Shown: one piece after another, positions 24,335 to 36,677 of the stretch
Position numbering within the stretch: position 1 is the stretch's first letter
Layout of the letters: the number at the start of each line of letters is the position of its first letter
Assembly (NCBI GenBank): GCA_963930775.1
Contig: OZ005694.1
Span: 2,666,001 to 2,730,000 of the forward strand
DNA: 64,000 nucleotides
Direction: 5' to 3'
Source of the DNA: Cliona cf. orientalis
Taxonomy: Eukaryota; Porifera; Demospongiae; Clionaida; Clionaidae
Position numbers and translations under genes: made by a program
The notes under the pieces: model-generated
Databases searched by the model: none
Seen by the model: the letters and a program-made list of their open reading frames with translations, nothing else
What the model was told of the DNA's origin: nothing

Positions 24335-25308
24335 ACATATAATCATACACCTGTATCTCAGGAATGGAAAGAGCTAGCTAGCTATGATCACCATTCTTGC
24401 ACTGATTGGTAGCTCTAGTCAAATGCTGATCATACCAAATCCAAAGTCTTTGCAATAAACCACGTGTGAACTAGAGACAAAAATGTTCACCCATCTGATT
24501 TATGCAACTACCAGATGTTTGTACCAAATTTCAGACAATTAGTTCCCTCATCGCTAAAAATGATGTGTGGAGTGCCAGATTTGGAACTTATGACCACTGC
24601 TACCCTTGCTGTCACTGGCCACCAAATTACTTAAATCATGACAAAGCTTTAAGTAGATACTCCTCATATCATCATTATTCAGACACTTTTTATGGAAATC
24701 ATGGATCAGGTGCAAGACTTGGCTAAGAAATTCAAAATTGGGTAAAAGACCTTCAATTCATTAAACAATAAAATACAACAAATACATGTAGCTAGCTAGC
24801 TATCTAGCTACAGCCTATATAGTTATATGTTCTATTGGTCAATTGGTGATTATCCAAGGGTTGCAAAGGTGATTTTAAAAATTTTATGATAATTTGAATC
24901 TTTGAATCCAGAAAAATGGAACAAAAGTGTCTGAATATTGATGACGGAGTAGATTCTATTTAAAGCCTTGTCACATTCAAATAGCTACAGAAATATATGT
25001 AGGCTAAAATTTGGTGGCCAGTGACAGTAAGGGTATAGATAGTCATAATTATTATGTTCCAAATCTGGTACTCCACACATCAATTTAATTAGTGAGGGAA
25101 GTGATTGTCTGAAATTTGGTACAATTAAATCAGACGGGTGAACATTTTTGTCTCTAGCTCACACACAATTTATTGCAAAGACTTTGGATTTGGTAGCTAT
25201 GTGATCAGCATTTGAGTAGTAGAGCTACCAGTTAGCTAGCACAAGAATAGTGATCATAGCTCCTTCTATTCCTGAGATAACTACAGGTGTCTGATCATAT
25301 GTTATGGC
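24335..25308. mobile_element. Long foldback element, arms about 380 bp
   Basis: The left arm runs inward from about 24345 (ACACCTGTATCTCAGGAAT) and returns as its complement to about 25300 (CTACAGGTGT). Internal landmarks mirror each other, for example GATTTGGAACTTATGACC against the segment at about 25030-25065. It directly abuts the left border of segment copy B. Confidence 0.8.
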
Positions 25309-25347
25309 CCCTGCACAGCTCATCTATACTAGTAAGCCAGATAGCTA

Positions 25348-26073
25348 TACTCAGCGACATTAAGGCCTGGGTCTAGTAATGTAGCTGATTTGAGCTTATT
25401 AAGTATGCGTATTTACAATAACTCAACAATGCTTTTATACAATGGCTTATAACTTGGTTTACATATACTACTTATAGAAAGAAAAAATTTAAGTGGTTAA
25501 TTAATTCACATGTTTAATTAAATTTTTGCTGACAGTGCATAATTTAGTGGTTAATTAGGCGGCCTATTAATTAACGTTAATTAACCACAAAATTAATTGC
25601 TATGAATTTGCCTCAATAATTAATGAAAATTTGCCCTGAGGGACTTTTGATAAGTATTTGTCGTTACGAGATATTAACAAAATAGTCAATCTTTTCTATT
25701 TGAAGCCCACCCTAAAAATCACGTTTTTCTAAAAATATCAGGAACAAAACATTTTATCAAAAATCCCTCAGGATAAAATTTTAGTATTTGTTGAGACGAA
25801 GTAGCAAAATTAATTCTGTGGTTAATTAACGTTAATTAATAGGCCGCCTAATTAAAAACTAATTAAAAAAACCCTTTCGGTGTCACGCCCACTATGACGT
25901 CATATTTTGAGGTTAATTAACGTAATTAATTTTTTGGAAAGGGTAAAAGTAGGGCTTTGTGATGATGCATAATTGATGTCCATAGCATGTTCTGGTGCTG
26001 AGATATGTAGCATTATATTTGGTATTAAATACTGACAGATATATGCTGACCCTGGCCTTAAGTACGCTGAGTA
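25348..26073. mobile_element. TA-flanked DNA element with CTCAGCG ends, only in copy B
   Basis: TACTCAGCGACATTAAGGCC at the left; right end complementary to TACTCAGCGTACTTAAGGCC. The interior has a second inverted pair around GGCGGCCTATTAATTAACG (25555-25605 and 25806-25855). The empty site in copy A is near 12518. Confidence 0.75.
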
Positions 26074-26957
26074 TTAAAAAGTGCATGTAGCTACATACTA
26101 GTCTGATTAGAAAAAGTTTAATTTCTAATCCTCCAGTCATAGCTGCTGCTACCAGCCTGTGTAGTGTCCTATAAAATTATGCACCTATCAGTATTATGCC
26201 CTGTAAGGGCATAGGTGCACGGGGGAAGATGAGGGATTGTTGGGGAAATTGATTTCTTGATCTTGCCCTAGGGGTGCGGCTTTTGATTTCATAAATCTGA
26301 TCATGAGCTACCCGGTATAAACAGAAAATCGCCTAAATACACTGAACTATCAGGCTTGAAAATATTATTGCCCCCTTACAGAAGAAATCAAATTCCCTGT
26401 CAGCCCCACCTTTGCCCTACAGGGGGTATTGGGGCATAATAATTATTATTGATAGGTGAGTTTTTGTGTACCTCTGTCTTCCTCCTCTCTCTGTCTTTCT
26501 CTCTTTCTTGCTCTCTCTGCTCATGCTGAGCACTAACAATGAACCAGATATATTTGTACATGTACACGTACCTTCATCTTTTTCATCCTCCTCTCCCCCT
26601 TTCTCCCTCCCCATGGCCACACCCCCTCCTCCCCCTTCTCCTCTGGATCCCCCTCTCTTTTTTTTCCTTCCTCTCTCTCTTTCTTAACAACCTCAAACAT
26701 TCACAGAATTGGTTTGCATGAGGGTTTAATACATGGAGCGTGCCCATACATGGCGCACAAAAATGCCCCTAGTACAAAAAACTTGTAAGTTTGGTGACTG
26801 AGTGAAGACAAAATGGATATACATAGCTAATTTCAGTAGCCATTGCCGGAGTTTGTTCAAGTGGACGAAAAGTTCAACAAGGAGATCCACCACCTCTTCA
26901 GCACAGACCTGTTGCTCTGAAAGAATCTCGAGATTGTATCCCGAATCAACGTTCACC

Positions 26958-27917
26958 ATGCCTCCAAGGAAAACTTCCACGAAGAACGCAAGAAGCTCTC
27001 TAAGGAAGACTACGACCTCGAGACGTGCTACTGCAACCCAACAACCGCACAGTTGTGATGGTTGTAAGGCTGATATCCCTGAAACAGAGGCCCTGAATTG
27101 CAGTGAATGTGGGGTCTGGCTACATCGATACTGTGCAGGGATACCGAATCGCCACTATGCAACAATAGCCACGTCATTCATCTGTGTTGCATGCTCACTG
27201 ACGACAAGTAAGTCGGTTATCCTAGACCTACGCGGCGAGATCGAGGCGTTGAAAGCTGAGGTACTAGAACTAAGGACTGCCATGGAAGAAATGAAATCGA
27301 ATGTGAAATCGCAGTCTTCAAGTGGAACGGACAAGCAGTGGACTACGGTCGCTAGTGGTAAGCGGAACGCTACTCGGAACCATAGAATGATTCGCAACCG
27401 ACCGTGTCAAGACGCAGGCCAATTACATCGCATGCCTCCCAGTGGAGCTTCTGGTACCGTGGAGAAAGAGAAAGTACCGTCAGTTAGACGGATATGGGGT
27501 ACAAGAAAGGATACTTCTACCTCGATGGTCGTCAGAATTTTAAAGCAACACACTTCGGTTGGCAACAAGGTGGCGATTCAAAGGAAGTCTCGAATAATAT
27601 TTGACAATCGTCAACACTGGTGGTATCTAGTTAGGTCGGACGAAAGCATCCTTGAGAAACTTGATAGTGAATGGGCGCGAGTGAGATCTGATACAGATTC
27701 TGCGCGATGGAAGCTGGAACTCTGTCAGAGACCAAAGAGATCCAACCCAGCTGTAGAGCATCAGCCTGAGGAAGAGAGCCCCGAGTCTGAGCATATGGAT
27801 AATGGTGAGGAAAATGATGCCAGTGCTATTCAGTCTAATGCAACTACTTGCCCTGATGGTGACCCTCCTGCAGTAGATCAGGCTGAGGCACCTTTTTTAG
27901 GGCCGCCACCAAACTAA
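26958..27917 (+). CDS. LINE ORF1 protein with PHD-type zinc finger
   Basis: 319 codons from the ATG at 26958 (context CACCATGCC); the frame is open further upstream but without a better start. The basic N-terminus (residues 1-30) is rich in K, R, S and T. A C4HC3 PHD-type finger follows (C33, C36, C48, C51, H56, C59, C76, C79), then a predicted coiled coil (about 86-125, LRGEIEALKAEVLELRTAM), a basic middle and an acidic tail. In CR1-like elements ORF1 proteins with PHD or related fingers bind the RNA. Intact here. Confidence 0.75.
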   Translation: MPPRKTSTKNARSSLRKTTTSRRATATQQPHSCDGCKADIPETEALNCSECGVWLHRYCAGIPNRHYATIATSFICVACSLTTSKSVILDLRGEIEALKAEVLELRTAMEEMKSNVKSQSSSGTDKQWTTVASGKRNATRNHRMIRNRPCQDAGQLHRMPPSGASGTVEKEKVPSVRRIWGTRKDTSTSMVVRILKQHTSVGNKVAIQRKSRIIFDNRQHWWYLVRSDESILEKLDSEWARVRSDTDSARWKLELCQRPKRSNPAVEHQPEEESPESEHMDNGEENDASAIQSNATTCPDGDPPAVDQAEAPFLGPPPN

Positions 27918-27976
27918 ATCAAAGACAATCAAGCTGGGGAAATATAGGGGGTGTTGGAAACTCTTATATTCTTTCT

Positions 27977-30783
27977 AATCTCTCTGTTCTTTACTTTAAT
28001 GCAAGGAGCCTCTTGCCTAAATTTGATGAACTGCTGATACTATGTGAAACACATAAGCCTGGAATTGTGTGTATTGTAGAGTCGTGGTTGAATGACGATA
28101 TACAAGATGTGGAATTGACTATACCTAGCTACCAAGCTCTGAGACTTGATCGTAACAGACATGGAGGTGGTATTCTTGTGTACATCCATAATAGCCTGAC
28201 ATACAATGTAATTAGTAAGGGTCCTGGTAATTTAGAATTAGTACTTATTTATGTGAGTCAAGCTAATTCAACAAATAGTGTTTGTGTTGGTATTTTTTAT
28301 CGTTCACCAAGTTCTTCATATGCATGCATGGATGATTTTTATACTTTTTTGGAAAATATGGATGTTTCTTTATTGTCCAATCTTATTTTTGTAGGGGATT
28401 TTAATATTAATTTTTATGACACTCACCAGTCATTGTATCATAAGCTTGACAATATCATGTCTACTTTTTCACTGACTCAAATTATTAAGGACCCTACCCA
28501 TATCAACCACTCAGGAGCAGATACGCTGCTGGACCTAGTCTTGGTCTCCTCACAAAGTCAGGTGGAGTCTTGTGAAGTCATACCACCTCTTTGCAACTCA
28601 GATCACAAAGGGATACTGTTCAAATGGAAATGGAGAGAAACTACAAAACGTATGCGATTGAAACCGAGAACCATCTGGAAATACTCGATGGCAGACTTTG
28701 AAATGGCACGTAACTTACTCTCTGAGGTGGACTGGGATGACATAATAGATGAGAGTGATGTAAATAAGTCACTGAGGGATTGGGAAAGTTGCTTTATGGA
28801 AATAATGGAAAAGTGCATTCCAAAAGGAGTGTTACCTCGACGTAAAAACCCACCCTGGCTGACCAAAAACCTGCTTAGAGCCATGCGAAAAAGAAATAGT
28901 CTCTTTAGAAGGGCCAGAAAAACGAACCACCCAAATCATTGGAAATACTTCAGGGCTTATCGCAACAAGACTGTATCCATGCTTCGACAATCAAAACAAG
29001 AATTCTTTGCTAATAATCTGTCCATATCGAATAAAAAACAGTTTTGGAAAACCATGAAATACTTGAATAAAAGTCAATCAACAATTCCAACACTATCTCA
29101 CAATGGACAAAAAGCTAATAATGACTTAGACAAAGCCAACATGCTGAATACCTTCTTTGCTGATTGCTTTAACACAAAGCTTCCGCCACTGTCTGCAAGC
29201 AGGATGGATAACAGCAGCCACGAATGCCCGGAAAGTCTTCTCTGCACCGAGCAGGAGGTGTTAATGATGCTAAAAGCCATAGACACTTCGAAGGCCTCTG
29301 GTCCTGATAAGATCTCAGGAAGAATGCTGAAGGAAACAGCCGAGAGCATAGCTACACCAATTGCCATGATTTTTAACATGAGCATCCAAACCAGAGTTTT
29401 TCCACACTCCTGGAAATTGTCATCCATTGTACCAATTCCGAAGTCCTCTGAAAATGCCAGTCCCACCAACTACCGCCCCATATCATTACTATCAGTTCTG
29501 AGTAAACTGTTGGAAAAGTACATCCATGGCCTAATAATGGATCATCTACAGAGTGAGCATCCTCTATCTGGAAATCAGTGGGGGTTCCAGGCAGGCAAAT
29601 CAACGATATCTGCTCTACTGGGGACATGTCACAGCTGGCTGGAGATACTGGAAAAAGGGGAAGAAGTTGAAGCTGTGTTTTTCGACTTTAAGAAGGCGTT
29701 TGACACAGTCCCTCATGAAGCCCTGCTCAGGAAATTGAACGAGATACAATTGGATGGAATATTGATCAGATGGATCAGGAGCTATATACCTCACTGATCG
29801 AATGCAACAAGTGGTGGTGAATGGTGCTACTTCTGATATGCTGCCAGTATTATCTGGGGTACCACAAGGGTCGGTTCTTAATTGGACCATTGTTATTTCT
29901 GATCTACATTGATGGAGTTAACAACATAGGTCTCTCAGTTGGCAGCAACCTGGTGCTGTATGCGGATGATATGCTCTTGTACAGACCTGTCTCGAGTCCT
30001 GAAGATTACCTTCATCTCCAGGCTGACATAGATGCAATTGCTCATTGGGTGGACATCAATCTGCTTCAATTTAACGTTCAAAAGTGCAAGGCAATGAAAA
30101 TTACACGCAAAAAGCAAAGTGCCTCCACACCAATCCTCAAACTAAACAGTCAGATTTTGCAGCGTACTGATGCATACAAGTACCTTGGCTTGTTGATCTC
30201 ACATGACCTTTCGTGGTCCGATCATATACGTACAATCTGTAGTAAGGCTAAGAGAATGCTCGGGATGCTGTATCGTAGGTTTTATCAATATGCTGACTCG
30301 AATACCCTACTTCAAATGTACATATCACTTGTAAGACCTCATCTCGAATATGGCAGTCCAGTGTGGAACCCATATAAAGCTGCTGATGTCAAGCTAATTG
30401 AAGGAGTGCAAAAATTTGCTTTGAGAATGTGTACAAAGAACTGGAACGAGAGCTATGAGACTCTGCTAGAGATGTGCCAGCTGCAGTCACATGAGGACCG
30501 GAGAATCTTCATAGATATGTCTACCATGTTTAAGATTGTTCATAATATGATGTGTTTTCCACCTAACATTTTCTATTCTCAATCACCAAGTCAAAGGGTC
30601 ACCAGATCAACTGCCATTTTGGCTCAGGCTCCTCAATTATATTTTCAATCTGTATTTGCTCATACCAATCAGTTTTATTACTCATTTGTACCTAGAAGTA
30701 TACGTACATGGAATTCTTTACCCCTAACCTTAATTAATTCATCTATACCATACTTTAAGAATAATCTCTGGGCTCACATTTAA
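27977..30783 (+). pseudogene. LINE ORF2: endonuclease and reverse transcriptase (two frameshifts)
   Basis: The endonuclease part shows YFNARSL, VESWLND, GGGILVYI, GDFNINF and CNSDHKG, i.e. the catalytic Asn, Glu, Asp and His of AP-type endonucleases. The reverse transcriptase part has IVPIPKS, NYRPISLLSVLSKLLEK, WGFQAGKST, FFDFKKAFDTV (motif A) and YADDM (motif C). Between them a 2-bp gain near 29786 stops the first frame at 29797. An extra A near 29880, just after GVPQGSV, restores the frame used to 30783. The frame is open upstream of 27977 into the ORF1 end, so the natural start is unclear. Confidence 0.85.
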
Positions 30784-32589
30784 TATTAGCACATATTTTT
30801 GCTATTTGTGTGTCCATTGCTTTGCATAAATATTATAGAGAAAAAAAAAATTAAACACTAAGTAGAAAAAAAAAGCAAATTTAAATAAATAATCTAATTC
30901 ATGGGGGGTTTGGGAGCACTTGGGGAGATAGTTTTTACATGGGCACGCAGAATGGGTCGAAACTAGAGATTTGACCGGACAGATTTTTGATTCACGCCTT
31001 AGAATTAAAGTTTTGGCCCTTTGAAGTTTTCCCATATGTTTGTATAGGAAGCCATGCAGTTGCAATGTTTTCCGCCCACGCGCTACGTGAGGGGTGGGGC
31101 CACGCGCGCACATCAACGTGACGACCATTACCCACTTTGGTCAAAATTGATGTATAGGCTGCCTGCTTGCATTGTATGGCTCTACTATGCATCCAGCTTG
31201 ACTATGTGGTGGTTTTCGGACACTTTTTTTTTCTGCTTAGTGTTCTGGTCTCCTTGAAAAAAAAAAATAATAATAATAATAATAATAAAATTTATGAAAC
31301 GTTTAGTAGCTATAATATATGAGATTCAGAGGGAGAGATATGCAGAGCATGTTTAGAGCAGCTACTTTGGTGGTTGTGGCAGGTCCAAATTAGAAAGGAC
31401 CCCTTGATTGCTAATTTTGATACTGAGAGTAATAGCTATACTAGTAGGTCGTTTAATTCTTTTGGGGTAGCACCAACCACCTCTCTTAGTTGATAGAAAC
31501 TCTCATAACTTACAAAATCTCGTGAGCCAACCTCGAGTGTGATGAGATCCACGACAAAATCATTCTCCTCCACTTCTTAAACAAGTTCAGTGTAGCTATA
31601 CTTGGTTAAACTTCTTCTCCTTGATCTTTATTTCATTCCTGCAGCTCAATTGACAAGCCAATACATGTATTCTTGCAGCAATTATGAGATTCTGAACATT
31701 ATGCACATGTATATTACGCAGTGTGAAGTGTGACTGAACATTACAGTACACATACATTCAGTTTTTATATGTTTACTGCTTTGGCTGGCTGCTTCTTATT
31801 TATGCTAACAATTATTTTGTGTACAATGACATGCTTTCTAATAATAATATTATAGTAGAAAATATTTATTGGTAGTAGCTAAATCTCACAGCAGTTGATA
31901 GTGAATGTCACCTCATTATTATGTATTGAAAGCCTGCGTAGTGACCATCACTATACTAAAAGTGGTGAGAAATGTGGCGAAAGTTTCACTACATATAATA
32001 TTTACGGTGCATGATGGTCACTGATCATTTTTTACAGTGATATGCATGCATGTATACTGACTCTATGATAGGAAGTTAGGAACTTGACCAAAATGCTACC
32101 GGGGAGTGTTCTGCAGACTATACTCGAAGACTACTGAATGTACTATATAGCCAACTATACATGGGAACTAGAAACAAAAAGCTGCTATCATGGGCTGTGT
32201 TCTGCAGACAACAATCCATGGTATCTCTGACACTACTGAACATATATAGCTACTACCATGCATGTATCACAACTATACACGTAATTATAATATTATAGGA
32301 ACTTGATCAAAATATACACTGCTGGGTAGTGTTCTGCAAACAGTAATATAGCTAATAGGTATAGCTATCCCTGAGACTGCTAAATATTATATCCATCACC
32401 AAAAATTTTAGTTTTAGAGAATCATAATATTATGGCCAGCCAGCTAGTGCTTGAAAGCATCATTATAGGAAAGTTAACTTGCATGATGAAACTCTGCAGA
32501 TGAAAGGAACACAGTAAGTCCCTGGCAGCAAGAGACTGTAAACAAGTGTACTATTCCTGGCCTACATATTATTATAGGCTTGGTTTCTC

Positions 32590-32596
32590 TATAAAA
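32590..32596 (+). promoter_or_regulatory. TATA box of C2 gene copy B
   Basis: TATAAAA at 32590; a non-coding first exon would run from about 32620 to 32711, where GAAG/GTAAG forms a donor. The acceptor at 33503-33504 lies 14 bp before the start codon. Confidence 0.6.
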
Positions 32597-32998
32597 GATG
32601 GAGCATTGATCGAGGTAACTTTACTCGATCACAAGTAGCCACAGCACTACATAGCTGCTACTTTAAACTATTAAGAAGAATCTCAAGAACTTCACTCAAT
32701 AAGGTTTGAAGGTAAGAAGTCCACTTAGCACATACAATACAAGGACCATAATTACATGTATTATGGCCAAAATTTTTTCAGATGTGGCTGGAATCTTGAC
32801 TATGGAAAATTTTTATCCATCACAATAATTGTTGTGTTGATTACAAAAAATTACAAAAATTCTAGGGCATACTATAATAGTGCATACATTGTACCAGGAT
32901 TATGGCTTGTATTATTATACAAGCAGCATGTTCTTACAATTATCTACTCAAATAGAAGCCACATCTCATCATGTATAATAACAGTTACCATCCTCAAA

Positions 32999-33201
32999 TA
33001 CCGTAAAGCGACAAATGGAATTTAGTATATAAGGTGAGTCAAGTGCTGGTTAAATAAATTTGTACCGCATAAATCTTTATCGCATCATAATATGCTACAA
33101 TGCATATAACGCATAATTAAAAAATTTACCAAGAGACCCATTAAATTTTTAAGAAATTTTCATAAATTTATCCCATAAAAATTAATGATCACTTCACGGT
33201 A
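32999..33201. mobile_element. MITE in the 5' UTR intron of C2 copy B
   Basis: Counterpart of 16366-16580, with the same TACCGTAAAGCGAC left end and CACTTCACGGTA right end. Internal deletions differ slightly. Confidence 0.6.
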
Positions 33202-33518
33202 GTAGCCACGCACTTGGAGCTCAGCAAAAGGAAGAATGCATGGCTTTACGTTCCTAGCAGAAGACCTTGTCTTGGTTCTATACAACACTTCTTATCCTGA
33301 GCATTAGAAGCGCAGCCCTTATAAAACTTTGTGGTACTCCTCAGGTTTATGGATCACACCAAGAGGTCCAAAATAAATAAATCTAACCTCAATCAGATGC
33401 CACACTTTAGCAAGGCCAAGATTAACAGCAGTTACGGATACTATTCCAACAACTGAATATTGAGTAATGTATTATACATCAAATTTTGTTGTCTACTCGC
33501 ACAGGTGTTCAGCTACTT

Positions 33519-34010
33519 ATGGCTAAGACTGCAATCTTGGTAGGCATCATTAGTGTCCTCATGGTGCAGAGTGTTAATGGTGCACCAAACATCAATAATA
33601 ATCAGGATCATGTTGAAAATGCTGAGACACAAGCATTAAATACCAAGCTTTATATTAAGGGTCATGGAACGTCTTTGCCAGACCTTGATGATTGGACGGC
33701 TGGTAATAGTGATCCTTACATGGAAGTGATTGCAACAGATGTAAATGGTTATACAGAAACGAAGACTACACCAGTCATTGGAGGTACTAATGACCCAGTG
33801 TGGAATGATTACCTGGAATTTTCACAACGCACATGGGAGGAGCTACAAGTTAATATCATGGATTATGATGGCTCTAATAGAGAGCCTGACCGATTGTGTC
33901 CACTGGAAAGGATACCTCTTTATACCTATGTTTCCTCAAGAACCTTCTATTGCTACTCTGGAAAAGGACACGTTGAAATCTGTTACAGTCTACCTTGCAA
34001 AAACAATTGA
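33519..34010 (+). CDS. Secreted single C2-domain protein, copy B (intact)
   Basis: 163 residues from the ATG 14 bp after a good acceptor; the frame upstream is open but lies in the intron. Residues 1-21 are a signal peptide. Residues 42-125 form a C2 domain: KLYIKGHG strand, loop 1 with D55, D57, D58 and NSDPYMEV (D65), NDPVWNDYLEF, and loop 3 MDYDGSN (D115, D117) with D124. These acidic residues are those that bind calcium in C2 domains. The tail has four cysteines (127, 145, 155, 160). A C2 fold plus a cysteine-bearing tail recalls the membrane-targeting C2 region of perforin, but no MACPF pore domain is present. Likely calcium-dependent lipid binding outside the cell. It precedes the knottin gene, same strand, 4.3 kb away. 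Possible AATAAA at 34395. Confidence 0.8.
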   Translation: MAKTAILVGIISVLMVQSVNGAPNINNNQDHVENAETQALNTKLYIKGHGTSLPDLDDWTAGNSDPYMEVIATDVNGYTETKTTPVIGGTNDPVWNDYLEFSQRTWEELQVNIMDYDGSNREPDRLCPLERIPLYTYVSSRTFYCYSGKGHVEICYSLPCKNN

Positions 34011-34598
34011 AAGTATGTGCACGGATCCGGACTCTTTGAACTATAGTGATAATGACAATTTTAGATATTGCTTAGAACTATGCATGTAGGAACATTAGCT
34101 TAGCTCTGGACCAATGGATATGTAGCTTGTGATTCATATATACTACATTAGGCCATAATTAATTTTGAGAAATCAATGCTAAAATTATAAAATTTGAAAT
34201 TTATAGGTGTTCAATGCAACACTACTAGAAGAGGGACAAGTTTAGAAAAGTTGATCGGGGGGGGGGGGGGGAACAGGATTTCCTAAAATTTAGAGGGGCT
34301 GGCAACATAATTTTTAGCAACATGTATACTAAATGTGAATTTTTGGGAGCGTTACACTCCTTCATGCATAATAATATATTATTATTATTTTATAAATAAA
34401 TATATCACCTGCAGGTGCAATGCTGCTTTAAAAATGTATAATATAGGGTTTGCATGTACGTTATGTGACTATAGCTATAATATTATGTATAACGGTAACG
34501 GTTCGCAATCGCATTTGCGTTGCTACGTACATGCATCGGTGTGGGAAGGGGATGCAAATCGATTAATATTGCCACCATCACAGATGACATGCAGTGTA

Positions 34599-35158
34599 CA
34601 GTCGAGCCTCCGAACAAAGGACACTTTGGGAACGGGCCTCTTGTCCTTTGTTCGGAGGTTGTCCCTATCTCGGAGGTTCATGATTTCTCAATCCATTTTG
34701 ATTGTATTATCCTTAACAAGTTAGTAAATGCATGATAAGAGCAGTAGAGATGATAATCAAGTGATTGGTATGTTCAGTTTTCAGTATCAACATAGCACAG
34801 ACTGAATTTTTTTGTTTCTGAAGTACTGGCTACTCCAAATCGTTATCTGGATTCAAGGCTAATATTATTATCGCGCATGCGGCATAATATCGCGACCGCC
34901 TAGATTGCGGCAAAGGTGGGCGTGGCATCGTTAATTTAAGGGCGTGGTTTCCGGATGTCCGCTATTTAGAGGCAGTTTTGCATTGAAAAGTCACGTTGGG
35001 AGCTTGGATCTTGTCCGCTGTCCGGAATCGAGAAGCGTCCGCTTCTCGGAGGTTGCTAATGTACTATAACTATGCTAAATTCAATCGGTAACACGGCACT
35101 TGTCCGCTGTAGAGAGGTTGTCCGCTTCTCGGAGGGTCCGTTATCGGAGGCTCGACTG
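34599..35158. mobile_element. Tc1/mariner/pogo-type MITE, TA target duplication
   Basis: CAGTCGAGCCTCCGA at the left and TCGGAGGCTCGACTG at the right, each bordered by TA. Copy A has the empty site near 17982. The inner sequence repeats GTCCGCTGT and CTTCTCGGAGGTTG. No transposase. Confidence 0.85.
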
Positions 35159-35185
35159 TATAGAGAAGAACAGCGCTATTAATTA

Positions 35186-35579
35186 CGTCCAGAGTCCCAA
35201 TTAGAAAAAAAAAAAAACTATTCGGCCGACCGATGAGGTAATCGTGATGTAAAATATGACGAAAATGCGGTTAAGACTGTTTCAAAATGTTTAGCCCGCA
35301 TGAAAGCTTGTTGTGGCCCAGAATTCGAGCCTAGCGTAGAAGACATCGTGGACTATCCGATGATATCCTTATGGCGTTTCTCTCAGTTCGCTTTCTCCAG
35401 CGAGCTCGCTTTCAGGGCAGGGGGATTTCCCTATTCAGTCGAGCACGTGGCAGGTGAAGGTCAACCGGCTCAAGCCTAGCCGCGCGCCCCAATATTGTAC
35501 TCGTATACGGAGCATGCGCGGTTTGTCAATGTGTCCTAGTTCGAATTTATGGCGGCTTATTCATGAGGGACTCTGGACG
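35186..35579. mobile_element. TA-flanked MITE with CGTCCAGAGTCCC ends
   Basis: TACGTCCAGAGTCCC at 35184 and GGGACTCTGGACGTA ending 35581. Only in copy B. Confidence 0.75.
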
Positions 35580-35582
35580 TAG

Positions 35583-36150
35583 TCTCCAAGTTGTTCATTA
35601 TCTCCCCAGTAGCAATTTACTTTTCTGTGGTTATGAGGTCATTATGGTGTAATTATGATGAAACCTATGGTGTAATCTATGAGGTAATTATGAGAAAATT
35701 CAGGGCCTCGCTGGAGCCTTTCTGGGACTTGAAAATCAGTAAATATGTAGAGTATCTTACGCGTGTATCCAGCGAATACATTACAAGCCGAGCGCTACTT
35801 TCTCTGAGAAGTACCGTTGGTTGAACTTCACGTGTTTTCTTGGCTTACGTAATGCCGTGGATAAATATAGCTAGCCTTGCGCTATATATAGCACGCATTA
35901 TCACAAGGGGCTGTCCCGCGCGCGACTGCAGCAGCGTGACCAACCTGAAGTTCGGAAGGAATACTGTACTGTCGAGTTCGTCTCTGTGATTGAAGCATCG
36001 AAACCTGTCGCTATCAAGGCTGAGAGTCGATCTTAGATGCCATCTCCATGATTTCTGGGGCGAGCATCGATCGATGTGTACGCATTCTATTGACGACCTT
36101 TTACCACATGCACCATTACACTATGCAGCTACTGGGGAGATGGTCAAGGG
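35583..36150 (+). mobile_element. Dispersed element with ATCTCCCCAGTAGC ends
   Basis: ATCTCCCCAGTAGC near 35601 is mirrored by GCTACTGGGGAGAT near 36140. Relatives lie at 42197-42715 (minus) and 59145-59530 (plus), sharing GATTGAAGCATCGAAAC and GGATAAATATAGCTAGCC-like stretches. No coding capacity recognised. Confidence 0.65.
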
Positions 36151-36615
36151 TTCATTTTATTAATAACTCAGTTGTAACTTCAAGCAGGTGCACGTGCAAG
36201 AGCATGTTTCACTAAAGAAGTTGTTTTTGTTCTACCAGATAAATACTCACTATAGCAATTGTTACTGTCAGAAAAGCATAACTTTGATGAGCAGCCAAGA
36301 AAAGCAAGTTATAGCTATTCATCAACAAGTAAATCTCGGCCCTTGTTAGCTAGCTACTTGGTCTGTTTCCAAAGACTGCACAATAGCTGAGCCTATATAA
36401 TGTAGACTGACCCGCCATCCCATGCAGCAGTGAATTGTATACATGTAGCTATGTTTCTTGTTCTCGATGTGGTGCTTCACCTTGTTGAATCTGCCACTAT
36501 AGCCCCCAACATAGCTACATCATTAACAGATGCTTCAGACGTAGAGCTGTTGGAGGCATCCTTCAACAGTGCATGGTGTATCTAGGGAATTTGCGTTAGT
36601 GGGGTCCAGCAAACT

Positions 36616-36616
<1 letters not shown>

Positions 36617-36648
<32 letters not shown>

Positions 36649-36677
36649 GGAGGGAGTCTGGAGGCATGCCCCCCGCC

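Larger units (their letters stand above)
26819..31290 (+). mobile_element. Near-full-length non-LTR retrotransposon (CR1/jockey-like LINE)
   Basis: About 4.5 kb with a short 5' leader, ORF1 (PHD finger and coiled coil), ORF2 (AP-endonuclease plus reverse transcriptase) and a 3' tail of poly-A grading into (TAA)n at 31258-31288. Copy A shows the uninterrupted site (about 14385), so insertion followed the duplication or was lost from A. CR1/L2/jockey-clade LINEs commonly end in short tandem repeats rather than pure poly-A. ORF2 has two frameshifts, so this copy is not autonomous. Confidence 0.85.
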
